Source: Alkalihalobacterium alkalinitrilicum
GTDB lineage: Bacteria > Bacillota > Bacilli > Bacillales > Bacillaceae_F
DNA length: 64,000 nt
Assembly: GCF_002019605.1 (NCBI RefSeq)
Contig: NZ_KV917368.1
Span: 1,571,958 to 1,635,957, forward strand
Direction: 5' to 3'
The notes under the pieces are model-generated. The model saw only the letters and a program-made list of their open reading frames with translations, was not told where the DNA came from and made no database searches. Every line of letters starts with the position of its first letter. The first letter of the stretch is position 1. Positions 7,133-17,002 of this stretch are shown piece after piece. The translations under genes and the position numbers were made by a program.

Positions 7133-10100
7133 CTATTGACAAGTTTTTATTGGTAACCTAATTTCAACCGTAGTACCTTCATTTTCTTTACTTTTTACTT
7201 TTATTGACCCATTATGTTCCCGAACAATTCTAAAACATATCATTAAACCTAAACCAGTACCTTTTTCTTTATTACTATAGAACGGCTCACCTAATTTCTG
7301 AACTCGCTCCTCACTTAGCCCAATACCATTATCGATTATTTCTATTAGGACATTTTTTCCTTCTATACTGCCTTGGATTTCTACAAACCCATTTTCAGGA
7401 ATTGCTTCAATGCTATTTTTAATTATATTAATGAAAACTTGTTTTATTTGGTTTGTATCACACATAATCTGAGGAAGATTTTGTTTATACTCTTGGAAAA
7501 TTTCTACGTTTTTCAAATTTGCTTCTGGTTTTAATAATGTCTCAACTTCTTTAAGTATAGTTTTAATATTAACCTTTTTTAAATGAATTTCTTTTGGTTT
7601 GGCAAGATTAATAAATTCTTCGAGAATTTCCTCAACTTGTTTAAATTCTTTGGAAATTACTTCGAAAAATTTTTTCTTCATGATTCCTTCCTCTAAAAGT
7701 TGAATGAATCCCTTTATTGAAGTTAAAGGGTTTCTAATTTCATGTGCAACACCTGCAGCAAGTTGACCCACAACTGATAATTTCTCTGATTTTGCGAGCT
7801 GTTCTTCCATGTCCCTTTTTTCAGTAATGTCTCTCGCCACTACTATAAAATGTTCTGGATCACCATTTTCTCCAAGGACTGGAGTACCTAGTCCTTCAAA
7901 TAATAACGATTTCCCATCAACGATCACAAAACGAGCTTCCATCCTTAATGGATTCATTGTATTTAGTACTTTTTCAAATCCCATCATAACTCTTTTCTTG
8001 TCATCAGGATGTATTAAATCAAACGAACTTTCCCCTATATATGATTTTAATGGGTTACCCATTACTTTACCAAGGGAAGGTGCTGCATACTGTATCGTTC
8101 CATTTATATCCAATAACATTATTATGTCCGTCATGTTTTCAGAAATCAGTCGATATTTAGCTTCGCTTTCTTGTAAAGCTTTCTCCGCTTTTTTGCGTTT
8201 CGTTATATCTATACATGAACCTATGACTTGTACTACTTCTCCCGCTTTTTTTATAGGACGTAAAGTTGCAAGATAATTAATTCCATTTAGCTCTTCCTCA
8301 TAAGTAACAAATTCCTCTCCTTCCCATGCCATCTTATAGTAGGTAGTTTTATCGAGGGCAGTTCTATAAGGTAGAAAATCATCTAATTCTTTTCCTATCA
8401 CTTGAGAAGGAATCATTCCAAGACGGTATAATAATTCCCCGTCACATTGTGTATGGATAAATCGTTCATTAATTTTCTTATACTTAAAGATCATCCCTTG
8501 CTGCAAACGAATCGTATCGTGTAACTCTCTTTGAGCTGATTCCAATAATTCTTTCAATAACAATTGTTGGTTTATATCTTTAGGGATTCCATGTTCTTCA
8601 ACTATTTTTTCGATATCAAACCGTTTTTCTTGTAATTGGGATGCTGTTAAGGGCTTACTTAAAAAAAATCCTTGTCCTTCATCACATAAATGTTGTTGTA
8701 GAAAAACCAGTTGTTCCTTTGTTTCTATTCCTTCTGCCACTACAATCAAATTTAAATTATGAGCCATTGAGATAATGGTTTTAACTATGGTTTCATCATT
8801 TGGATTGTTTCGAAGTTCTTTAACAAAAGACTGGCCGATTTTTAAGGTATCAATAGGAAAATTTTTTAAGTAGCTTAATGAACTGAAACCTGTACCAAAA
8901 TCATCGATACTAACACGGACTCCAATCTTTTTAAGCTGTTGTAACATTAAAATTGTACGGTCAATATCAACTGTCATACTTTCAGTAATCTCAATTTCTA
9001 AAAAGTGTGGTTCTAATCCTGTTTTTTGAAGAATGGATTCAAGAGTATCAATTATATTAGTCTGATTAAATTGAATAGCTGAAAAATTAACGGAAACAAC
9101 TGTTGAAAAACCTTGTTGCTGCCAAGTTTTATTTTGTTTACAGGCAGCATTCAAAGCCCATTCTCCAATGGGTAAAATTAATCCTGTCTCTTCAGCAATA
9201 GGTATAAATGTTCCTGGCGATACCATTCCCCATTCTGGATGGTCCCAACGAAGTAATGCCTCAACACCCACAATTTTCCCCGTATTTAAATTGATTTTAG
9301 GTTGATAGTGAAGTAATAACTGATTATTTTCTATCGCCTTGTGGAGCTCTCTCTCTAATTTTAAAGCGTCTACTCTTCCTTCATTCTCATCAAAGGCGTA
9401 GAACTTATATTTATTTCTACCCTCTTTTTTTGCCTGATACATTGCATTTTCTGAATGTTTTATTAATAATTCTTCACTTTGTCCATCCTTAGGAAACTGG
9501 CTAACTCCAACACAGATTGAAATTTTTATGTCAAACCCATTTATACGAAATGGACTTGAAAATGATTCAATTATTCGTTCAATCACAGATGAAATTTCAT
9601 TATCATCAAGGTTTTCCAGCGTTAGAAGAAATTCATCTCCAGAGTATCGAGCTATGAAACCAAACGGATTTATTTTTTTCTCGATTTGTCTTGAAACTTG
9701 TTTTAATACCAAATCACCTACTCCATGACCATATGTATCATTAACATTTCTAAAATTATTAATATCTATAAATAAAACAGCAAATGAACCACCAATAGAT
9801 TGTGATTGTAACTTGCGTTGTAAGTATTTATTAAAGTAAAAACGATTCGGTATTTCTGTTATAACATCGTAATTAGCTAGAAAATTAATGGTTTGAATCT
9901 CTTTCCTTTGTTCTGTAATATCTCTAAAAAGTACAGACAAGCCTTCCTTAGAAGGAAATGCCCTTATTTCATACCATCTATTATTAAAAAACTCTTCAAA
10001 TTCTACAGGTACTTGTTCCGACAATGCCCTTTTATATCGTGATACAAATTTATTCAAGTCACTGTGTGGTAATACATCAAAAATATATTGGCCAATAGCA

Positions 10101-10231
10101 TTTTCTCGTTTAATTTGTAAAAGTTTTTCTGTAACATTATTTATATATTCAAATTTTAATTCATTATTTAACGAATAAAATGCATCGGATACTCGCTCCA
10201 AAATATCCTTAGTATTAGTTATAGTACTCAA
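7133..10231 (-). CDS. PAS-GGDEF-EAL-PAS-PAS histidine kinase fusion
   Basis: One long signalling protein (1,032 aa from a TTG at 10231, which has AAAGGAG 7-8 bases upstream; an ATG at 10279 sits on a TATAAT and has no ribosome site). Domains in order are PAS (about 10-105), GGDEF (about 115-285, signature SGDEF at 197-201, no RxxD I-site before it), EAL (about 290-545, EAL at 324-326, DDFGTG at 443-448), two PAS (about 580-680 and 690-805), HisKA with phospho-acceptor His830 in AGVAHEIRNPL, and HATPase (DNGIG, GTGLGL). The kinase core closely resembles Bacillus sporulation kinases of the KinE/KinA type. It probably makes or breaks c-di-GMP and also phosphorylates a response regulator. No transmembrane segment is evident, so it is likely cytosolic. 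Confidence 0.85.
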   Translation of the reverse strand: MSTITNTKDILERVSDAFYSLNNELKFEYINNVTEKLLQIKRENAIGQYIFDVLPHSDLNKFVSRYKRALSEQVPVEFEEFFNNRWYEIRAFPSKEGLSVLFRDITEQRKEIQTINFLANYDVITEIPNRFYFNKYLQRKLQSQSIGGSFAVLFIDINNFRNVNDTYGHGVGDLVLKQVSRQIEKKINPFGFIARYSGDEFLLTLENLDDNEISSVIERIIESFSSPFRINGFDIKISICVGVSQFPKDGQSEELLIKHSENAMYQAKKEGRNKYKFYAFDENEGRVDALKLERELHKAIENNQLLLHYQPKINLNTGKIVGVEALLRWDHPEWGMVSPGTFIPIAEETGLILPIGEWALNAACKQNKTWQQQGFSTVVSVNFSAIQFNQTNIIDTLESILQKTGLEPHFLEIEITESMTVDIDRTILMLQQLKKIGVRVSIDDFGTGFSSLSYLKNFPIDTLKIGQSFVKELRNNPNDETIVKTIISMAHNLNLIVVAEGIETKEQLVFLQQHLCDEGQGFFLSKPLTASQLQEKRFDIEKIVEEHGIPKDINQQLLLKELLESAQRELHDTIRLQQGMIFKYKKINERFIHTQCDGELLYRLGMIPSQVIGKELDDFLPYRTALDKTTYYKMAWEGEEFVTYEEELNGINYLATLRPIKKAGEVVQVIGSCIDITKRKKAEKALQESEAKYRLISENMTDIIMLLDINGTIQYAAPSLGKVMGNPLKSYIGESSFDLIHPDDKKRVMMGFEKVLNTMNPLRMEARFVIVDGKSLLFEGLGTPVLGENGDPEHFIVVARDITEKRDMEEQLAKSEKLSVVGQLAAGVAHEIRNPLTSIKGFIQLLEEGIMKKKFFEVISKEFKQVEEILEEFINLAKPKEIHLKKVNIKTILKEVETLLKPEANLKNVEIFQEYKQNLPQIMCDTNQIKQVFINIIKNSIEAIPENGFVEIQGSIEGKNVLIEIIDNGIGLSEERVQKLGEPFYSNKEKGTGLGLMICFRIVREHNGSIKVKSKENEGTTVEIRLPIKTCQ

Positions 10232-10444
10232 TGGTGATCTCCTTTCGTTAGGACCTAAAAAAGGAACTAAATTATTCATTAATATATTATACAGTTAGTT
10301 TCCATTGCAACGACAAATTTAATATAATCCATCGATATTCTTAAAACACCTTGAGCTTTCATCCGTTATTAATCCCTTTTTGAATAGAGTACCTAGCATC
10401 ATGGTATTTTTCGCTATACAACTAAACTGCTTCTTCGTATTATA

Positions 10445-10482
10445 AGGTTAGCCAGATAAGAAAATATTTCTGGTTGACCTTA
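10445..10482 (+). terminator. Hairpin before the IS110 leader
   Basis: AAGGT..CCAGA pairs with TCTGG..ACCTT, followed by a T-rich stretch. It may terminate transcription entering the IS110 element or form its outer end. The rest of 10280-10444 holds only the promoter region of the kinase gene. Confidence 0.45.
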
Positions 10483-10499
10483 TTTTATATGGTCTTATT

Positions 10500-10680
10500 A
10501 TAACAGTAGCCAGGGTAGAACGTAACTGCTCGTGGGGCTTTAGATCCCGTCAACTAAACCGTACGCCCCCTACTTGTAGAAACATGATTGAGGCTGGTTG
10601 GGACTTAGATCTCGCATAACAAGCGAAGCTGTGATACTGCATGGAGGATTAGGGGTTACTGGTGAATATTAATATGAGGA
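10500..10680 (+). ncRNA. Candidate IS110 bridge RNA region
   Basis: About 180 bp of comparatively GC-rich non-coding sequence lies directly before the IS110 transposase start. IS110-group elements encode a bridge (seek) RNA in this position, which guides target and donor recognition. Short inverted segments such as GTGGGGC...GCCCCC (about 10533-10569) support a folded RNA. No loop assignment was attempted. Confidence 0.5.
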
Positions 10681-10689
10681 GGAGAATTA

Positions 10690-11921
10690 ATGAATCCAGT
10701 CATTGGTCTGGATATTTCAAAAGGGGAAAGTCAGGTTCAAGCATTTCTTGATAAGGGAAATCCATATAGTAAGAGCTTTAAGGTTAGTCATACCTTGGAG
10801 GGGCTCGCTTCTCTCATTGATTTTCTTGAAGAAGTGAAAGTGAAATCGGGTATGAAACCTCCAGTTGTTTTAGAGGCAACAGGTCATTATCAAACGCCAG
10901 TCGTTCAATATCTAGAGGATCGCGGTTACTTATTAATTATCATAAACCCACTCATTTCTATAAGGCTAAAAGTTCAAGTTTATGAAAGGTTAAAACCGAT
11001 GCAGTCGATGCCTATCATCTTTGCGAATTGTATTACAAAGAAGAGTTGGAATCCTATAAAAAGCGCGGAGTTCAACTCTTAAACCTTCGTAATCTCACAA
11101 GACAACATGAAAATATTACAGGAACACTTATTCAAACCAAATTACAATTTCAAGCCACTCTTGACCAAGTGTTCCCTGAATATAGAGGTGTTTTTGGTGA
11201 TTTATATTCGGTTGTATCACTGTTAACTTTATTAGAGTTTCCATCTTCTGAGGACATTCTAAACGCAAGTGAAGAGACACTCACTGATAAGATAAATGAG
11301 CTCTGTAAGAGTCGTTCCATAAGGTGGGCTAATGAAAAAACGAATGAACTTAAAGCTGCGGCAAAACGTAATCCATTTGAAAAAACCGTTTATCAGAGCA
11401 TATTTTAAGCCTAAGTATATTTATTAAAATTCTTCTTCAATACAAAGAGCACCTATCGAAGTTGGAGTCCGAGATAGACCCCTTGCCAAAGAAGTTGAAA
11501 AATATAATATTATCAAATCTATTCCTGGTATCGGAGAAAAAATCGCTGCAACGATTATCTCTGAAATTGGTGAGATAGATCGATTTGATAATCCTAAGAA
11601 ACTTGTAGCTTTCGCTGGTGTTGATCCTAGTGTATTCGAGTCTGGTAAGTTTACAGCTACCAAAAATCGAATTACGAAACGAGGTTCAAGCAGGCGTCGA
11701 CATGCGTTATATATGGCGGTCCGCTGTGCTATTCGTGATTGCCGCAAGAAGAAAACAAGCGATGAAATCATTCCCGGTAACAAAAAATTACGCGAGTTTT
11801 ATGATAAAAAACGCGCGTAAGGAAAACCCTTTAAAGTCGCGGTCATTGCATGTGTCAACAAGCTCTTACACTGGATCTATGCCTTTTAAAAAGCAAGAGT
11901 GCTTTCCAAGATATAGCTTAA
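10690..11921 (+). pseudogene. IS110-family transposase, multiply frameshifted
   Basis: The N-terminal RuvC-like DEDD part starts at ATG 10690 (GGAGGAG upstream) as MNPVIGLDISKGESQVQAF and includes VVLEATGHYQTPVVQYLEDRGY. The frame slips near 10960-11040 and continues as a second frame (to 11408). It slips again to a third segment with the helix-hairpin-helix SIPGIGEKIAATIISEIGEI and AFAGVDPSVFESGKF. A GAA-to-TAA change is apparent at 11817-11819, and remnants run to 11921. The original would be about 400 aa. The element is no longer autonomous. A hairpin CCTTCC...GGAAGG at about 11950-11975 lies after it. Confidence 0.8.
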
Positions 11922-12179
11922 ACGCAAGATCTAGCTAAATAACACAAAACCTTCCAAGAGTATCTAATTGGAAGGGTATTTGTTTTGCGCATATTTAGTA
12001 TAACATGTCCGATTTAGAATTTTTATTGAAAATGTTGTCAAACTATTAGCTGGTTTATATGTAGTATGATTTTCCACCGTATTCAACGTAAGTAAAGATA
12101 CGAAAAATGTTAAATTTGTATCTTTGTAGAAGCATTATATATAGTTAAGTAATTATAGTTTTTAACGTTAACAAACATA

Positions 12180-12790
12180 GGACTTTACTTGGAGAGGTGG
12201 GTATGATAGGCTTGTTTGCCTGATGAAACCTTAGCTTCAGCCTTTCAAGACAAATCGTACCCACAATAGCAATAGGTAAGACTTTGATATAATCTCCATC
12301 TTTTCCCCATCCCGATAGTAGTCGTTTAATAGTGGATGTTTCTTACTTACAAAGTTCCGATTAACCTAGCTTTACATATATCCGTAGGTGCTTACTTTAA
12401 GCCTATCAACTCTATATCCTCATTTGTTAGATATACCGAAGTTCCTATACACTACTCGTACTTTTCGGTGTTTGACACTGCGTTCGCAGTATACGTCTTT
12501 CGAACGTATTAATTTCTAGACCCGTACATTCACAAGTTCGTCAGCCCATTTGGACATTCTCACCATAGATATTTTGTAGCATCCCGACCTATCACAAACC
12601 ATATTCTAAAGAAGCAACTTAGGTTCATTTCAGCCGACTTTACCTAGCTTCATACACATTTTGACTACTACCATAATGTGCATGTAGGAGGATCAGATAA
12701 CTCGTTTCAGCTCAACATGACGGCTTTCATTCCGAGTTTTAATTAATCAGTTGTAATTGCTTATTAGCAATTCTCCTATTTCGTGTTTTG
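12180..12790 (-). ncRNA. Possible 5' fragment of a group II intron RNA
   Basis: No reading frame is found between 11940 and 12940. Read on the minus strand, 12790 to 12180 shows GC-richer structured segments, including a strong local hairpin (complement of 12460-12510: ACGTTCGAAAGACGT and CTGCGAACGCAG). The sequence style recalls group II intron domain I-III RNA (for example GTGTGATAGGTCGGGATGC-like and GGTAAGCACC-like stretches are hinted at). There is no reverse transcriptase gene attached, so if correct it is a truncated relic. This is a guess from pattern memory. Confidence 0.3.
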
Positions 12791-12941
12791 GCACTTATAA
12801 GGAAACGTTTCGCGCAGTTGTACAATATTTCACAAAGTCAATTATATTTAATGAGTATCCCTTTTACTCAGAATAATGTTTATCAGGAACGGATGTTTGT
12901 CAATAATGATGACTAACATTGTTCTTGAAAGGGTGCTTTAA

Positions 12942-13853
12942 ATGAACAGATACCAGCAAATGAGTTTAATTTCTTTCCAAAAACGGTTTTCGACCGAAGA
13001 AGCTTGTCATGACCATCTCTTTTTATTGAAGTGGTCGAACGGCTATTCTTGCGAGAGATGTGGTCACGATGCTTATTTTGAAACAAAAACCCGTAAGCAC
13101 AAACTTTATGAATGCAAAAAATGCCGTTACCAATCTACTGTAACTGTTGGAACTGTGATGGAAAAAACAAGAACTGACTAAACTAAGTGGTTCTTAGCCA
13201 TCTATTTAATCGCTCATGATAAACGCGGTGTATCTGCAACAAGACTTTCTGAAGAACTTGAAGTAACCTATAAAACCGCATGGCTCATGCTTCATAAAAT
13301 TCGACAAGCCATGAGAAAACGCGATGCAGAATACACGTTAGCTGGTATTGTAGAGCTAGACGATGCCTTCTTTGGTGCGCCATCCGAAGGCGGAAAACGC
13401 GGTCGTGGAACTGACAAAACCAAGGTATTAGTAGGATTATCCTTAAACCAAAAGGGACATCAGCTTTATATGAAAATGGAAGTTGTCCCTAATATTAAAG
13501 GGGAAACCTTGATTCAATTTGCCAAGAAAAGCATCCAAGCAGGTTCAACGATTAGTAGTGATGCCTATCATTCTTACCGAGCACTTGATGGGGCTGGTTT
13601 TAAGCACGAATATCAAGTCTATAATGCCAAGGAAAGTCCAGACCATTTAAATTGGTTACACACTGTTCTTTCGAATGCAAAAGCGTTTGTTGGTGGAACG
13701 TTCCACGGGCTTGACTCTAAGCATCTCCAATCCTATTTAGATGAATTTTGCTATAGATTTAACCGAAGAAAATTCAAAGGAGAATGGTTTAGCCGTTTAG
13801 TAACATTGTGTGCATCAACAAAGACGATTACTTATTCTGAGCTAGTGGAATAA
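12942..13853 (+). pseudogene. IS1595-family transposase with one in-frame stop
   Basis: A single frame of about 303 codons is interrupted only by TAA at 13179-13181. The N-terminal zinc ribbon (CERCGHDAYF ... YECKKCRYQS) precedes the stop. After it comes KWFLAIYLIAHDKRGVSA, the ISXO2-like catalytic domain with IVELDDAFFGAPSEGGKRG, ISSDAYHSY and LDEFCYRFNRRKF. A restart at 13287 would lack the zinc ribbon. The rest of the gene looks undamaged, so the mutation is probably recent. Terminal repeats were not resolved. Confidence 0.85.
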
Positions 13854-14011
13854 TCATTTTATATTTTAACATAAATATCCAATTTAAAACTAAATGTTAT
13901 TCCATAGTCTGACTTTATTTGCTGCACAGTATCCGTCTACTGCGTCAGTAGCCTTGCATGACTTTAAAAAAATTACAGAAAAGTAATATTATAGTATTTA
14001 CAGGCAAAGAA

Positions 14012-14084
14012 AAAACTCCTATTGTAGAAGTTATAGACCTTGTTTTGTTCCCTTAAACAAACAAGTCTTCTACAAAGGAGTTTT
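14012..14084 (+). promoter_or_regulatory. Fold-back hairpin over the IS4 transposase ribosome site
   Basis: AAAACTCCT(A)TTGTAGAAG (14012-14030) pairs with CTTCTACAAAGGAGTTTT (14067-14084), with one bulged A. The loop itself can pair (CTTGTTTTGTT with AACAAACAAG). The inner arm contains AAAGGAG, the ribosome site for ATG 14089. Read-through transcripts from flanking DNA would therefore be translated poorly. Confidence 0.65.
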
Positions 14085-14088
14085 AACA

Positions 14089-15327
14089 ATGAGTAATAAA
14101 AGTATAGGCCGAGAAATGCTCATTTGTCAATGCTTATCCCTTCTTCCGTTAGAGGATTTTGAATGTCCTTTACTAGATTACGGGAAGTATAAGCTTTCTA
14201 CAAAATCGCTATTAAAAATTTTTGTAGCTGCACAGTTAGATCAATGGAGTTCATATGCTCACATGGAAGAAAAACTAGCTGCATATCCGAAGCTACAAAA
14301 AGAGATTGGTGTTTCTGAAATCAGTGGCTCTCAGCTTAGCCGACGGATCAATGACCTTCCAACAGAATTAGTTCAGAAACTTTTTATTAAAGTGGTTCAG
14401 AAGCTCAACCAGCTAACCCAATCGAATCAAGGATTACCAGACGGAATTGGACTTTTAAGTATCGTTGATTCTACGGAAATTAGATTGCCAGAACAATTAT
14501 GTGACTGGGCATTTATTTCAAAAGGTCATAATGCCGTCAAAATGCATACAAGATTAAAAGTTGTTTCACCAGACATCGCATTTCCAGATAAAATCGTTCC
14601 CTCAACAGGAACCGTAAGTGATTTTGAAAGCTCAGATATCTTAATAGAGGAATTAGATACCACTCACGTAATGGACCGGGGCTATCCTTCAAAGCACAAT
14701 TTAATGGATTGGCAAGAGAAAGGAATATCATTCGTAGTTCGGATCACTAAGGCTCTTCGTTTATATACATTAGAAGATTATAAACCATCTCACCCATCGG
14801 TCATTCAGGATGCCAAAGTATTATACGGTATATCTAAAATACCAGTAAGGTATATTGAGTTTGTGGATGAAAAAGAAAGAACCTATCGAATCCTAACCAC
14901 CAGATTTGATCTTACCGCCCAACAAGTAATGGACATTTATCGATATCGTTGGGTCATTGAATTATTTTTCAAATGGATTAAGCAGCATCTTAAATTAACA
15001 AAGATTTGGAGTACGAAGCCGCAGGGTATCTGGAATCAGATGTTTTTAGCTCTTATAGCATATGGACTTTCACTCATTGTGAAGCTAGAGGCTGATTCTA
15101 AAAAGACGCCATGGGAATTCTTTCGGATACTACAAACCTACCTTTATAAAACGGTCAGTTCGTTTAAAAAGGCATTACGATTAAAAAAGAAGCGAAAATC
15201 GAGAGGGAGACAGAAAGTCCCTATTCCAATTGAGAAGAAAACACCGTCGTTTGGAAACGTTGCTTTGGTGAAAGATAAACCCAAGAAAAGTAAAAGAAAA
15301 AATGAGAGAAAACTAGGTAATTATTAA
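14089..15327 (+). CDS. IS4-family transposase
   Basis: This is an intact DDE transposase of 412 aa. First Asp in LLSIVDSTEIRLPE, second in THVMDRGYPSKHN, and the YREK-type signature region is YRYRWVIELFFKWIKQHLKL with the catalytic Glu. The basic C-terminus (KKKRKSRGRQK ... KSKRKNERK) probably binds DNA. AAAGGAG precedes the start but is sequestered in a hairpin. It lies inside a bounded element with target duplication, so it is likely to be functional. Confidence 0.92.
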   Translation: MSNKSIGREMLICQCLSLLPLEDFECPLLDYGKYKLSTKSLLKIFVAAQLDQWSSYAHMEEKLAAYPKLQKEIGVSEISGSQLSRRINDLPTELVQKLFIKVVQKLNQLTQSNQGLPDGIGLLSIVDSTEIRLPEQLCDWAFISKGHNAVKMHTRLKVVSPDIAFPDKIVPSTGTVSDFESSDILIEELDTTHVMDRGYPSKHNLMDWQEKGISFVVRITKALRLYTLEDYKPSHPSVIQDAKVLYGISKIPVRYIEFVDEKERTYRILTTRFDLTAQQVMDIYRYRWVIELFFKWIKQHLKLTKIWSTKPQGIWNQMFLALIAYGLSLIVKLEADSKKTPWEFFRILQTYLYKTVSSFKKALRLKKKRKSRGRQKVPIPIEKKTPSFGNVALVKDKPKKSKRKNERKLGNY

Positions 15328-15580
15328 AAAGGAAAAAAAAGGGAACAAGGTCAATGTAATACCCTGTTCTCTGTTTTTCATTTTATCCATAAAACAAAAT
15401 GTAAAAATAATACATATATTCAAAATAACTACATCGATGCAAGGCTACTGCTACTGCGTACCAAGAAATGATGACTTATTTATTCAACTAAACTGCGTCG
15501 TTAGCTTAAGTACCTTCCTTCACAATCTCTATTCAAACTTTAACATAATTAACCAAATCAATTTGAAACTTAAACCCAAA

Positions 15581-15612
15581 ATCAGTAAAACCTCTTTTTA
15601 CTGATTTTTTTA
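15581..15612 (+). terminator. Hairpin terminator
   Basis: AAATCAGTAAAA pairs with TTTTACTGATTT, followed by a run of T. It lies in the gap between the IS4 and IS1182-like elements. Confidence 0.65.
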
Positions 15613-15667
15613 TATATAAATTTGTATTTTAAATTGTATTTAAAAAACGATAAATCCATCTATATCA

Positions 15668-15714
15668 ACAGAAAATGCCCATCAAATTACTATACAATTT
15701 GATGAGCATTTTAG
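15668..15714. terminator. Second hairpin in the same gap
   Basis: AAAATGC.CATCAAATT pairs with AATTTGATG.GCATTTT with A/T flanks, so it could act in both directions. The rest of 15460-15820 has no gene that I can support. Confidence 0.6.
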
Positions 15715-15825
15715 CTTACATTTTTTTGTCTGCGATAGGAAACGGAACCCGTTACATATAACACCCTTACTTTTTATATTTAAAAAAATTGTATTTGAGT
15801 AAATTTCATAATTTCAATCCCAAGT

Positions 15826-16911
15826 CACACAAGGTTTTCAAGGACATGAAAAAAGGAGTACCTCCCCAAAAGTCGAATGAGTAAGTGACCAAACAAACTC
15901 TCAGACTGGAGGAAGACTCCCTTTATGACTATTATACGACAAGGAAGCCTATTTGACCTGCAAGATTTATACGATTTAGAACCTACCCACCGTTTTGAAG
16001 CGGTATTTTCAACCATTGACATCTACCCGATTCTAGCTGTTGTTTCAAAAAAAGCCCTTTATGGTGCACCTGTTCAGTTAAATTACGCTGCGATGATTTA
16101 TTCTCTTGTCGCAAGAAAACTTGAGCGGATTCCGACGATTAAAGATCTAATTAAACGATTGAAACATGACTACATGTTTCGTTTAGACTGTGGTTTTCTT
16201 CTTTCTGATGCGATTCCATCGGAAGCATCTTATTCGAGAATGCTTCCGAAAATAGCTGGGAAACTTAAATGACGGAAAAGCCGCAATCCCTTTATTAAAG
16301 GGAGTTCAAGAGCGACTATCTGTGCTTCCACTTTCCTTTAGCACACTAGATGCAGGATATGACTATCCAGCGATTTACGAACAAATCTATCGAATGGGTG
16401 CCCAGTCCATCATTGCTTACAACAAGAAAAATGAATCCGAGTTAAAAGGGTTTGATCAGTATTTTGCGCCTACTTGTGTTCGAGAACATTCGTATCGCTA
16501 TGATAGTTACGACTCTACTTACGAGACGTTAAAGTACACACGTCCAAAAGAGTGTAAAGACTGTCCGTTAGCGCAAGATACCTTATGTCAAAAGGTTTAT
16601 AAAATGAAAATTACGACATATTTACGTCGCTACACAGCACCCGCCCGTGGTTCAAACGCGTGGAAAACGATTTACAAGCAACGAAGTGCAGTCGAACGGG
16701 TCATTGCATATCTCAAAGAATTCTTCCAATTAAATAATGTTCGTTATCGAACAGGAAAACGAGCAAAAGTACATTTTGATTTGACGCAATTGGTTTATAA
16801 CGGAGCGAAGCTAGCGTGTGGTCGTATAGCCAAATCACTCTCCAAAAAGGAGTTAGATCAGGCTGTGTAACCAGATTTTAAAAACATCAAAAAAAAATTG
16901 GATCCTTGTGT
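15826..16911 (+). mobile_element. Internally deleted IS1182-like element
   Basis: Short terminal inverted repeats are visible: ACACAAGG at about 15827-15834 and CCTTGTGT at 16904-16911, with weaker extension outward. Between them is a transposase gene that has lost its middle. At about 1.1 kb it is shorter than full IS1182-family elements. Confidence 0.6.
15925..16870 (+). pseudogene. IS1182-like transposase remnant with internal deletion
   Basis: The first 115 codons give the N-terminal domain (MTIIRQGSLFDLQDLYDLEP ... LERIPTIKDLIKRLKHDY) and stop at 16272. A second frame beginning around 16268 (DGKAAIPLLKGVQERLSVLP, then FSTLDAGYDYPAIYEQI) runs to 16870 and holds the C-terminal catalytic region (QRSAVERVIAYLKEFF). 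The join removes roughly 130 residues and shifts frame. The ribosome site TGGAGGAAG lies before 15925. Non-functional. Confidence 0.8.
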
Positions 16912-17002
16912 AATTTTTGAGATAGGCTTTATGAAATTGATTCAATTGTGTAAGAACTAAAGAAATAATCGCCACACTAACATCAATACACTCACTATTT
17001 TC

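Larger units (their letters stand above)
13946..15450 (+). mobile_element. Complete IS4-family element
   Basis: The 1,505-bp element is bounded by a perfect 14-bp inverted repeat (CAGTAGCCTTGCAT at 13946-13959; its complement at 15437-15450). The perfect 9-bp direct repeat CTACTGCGT flanks it (13937-13945 and 15451-15459). It contains one intact transposase gene. A second, internal inverted pair (GACCTTGTT...GTTCCC near 14036-14052 and GGGAACAAGGTC near 15341-15352) lies close to both ends. Confidence 0.9.
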
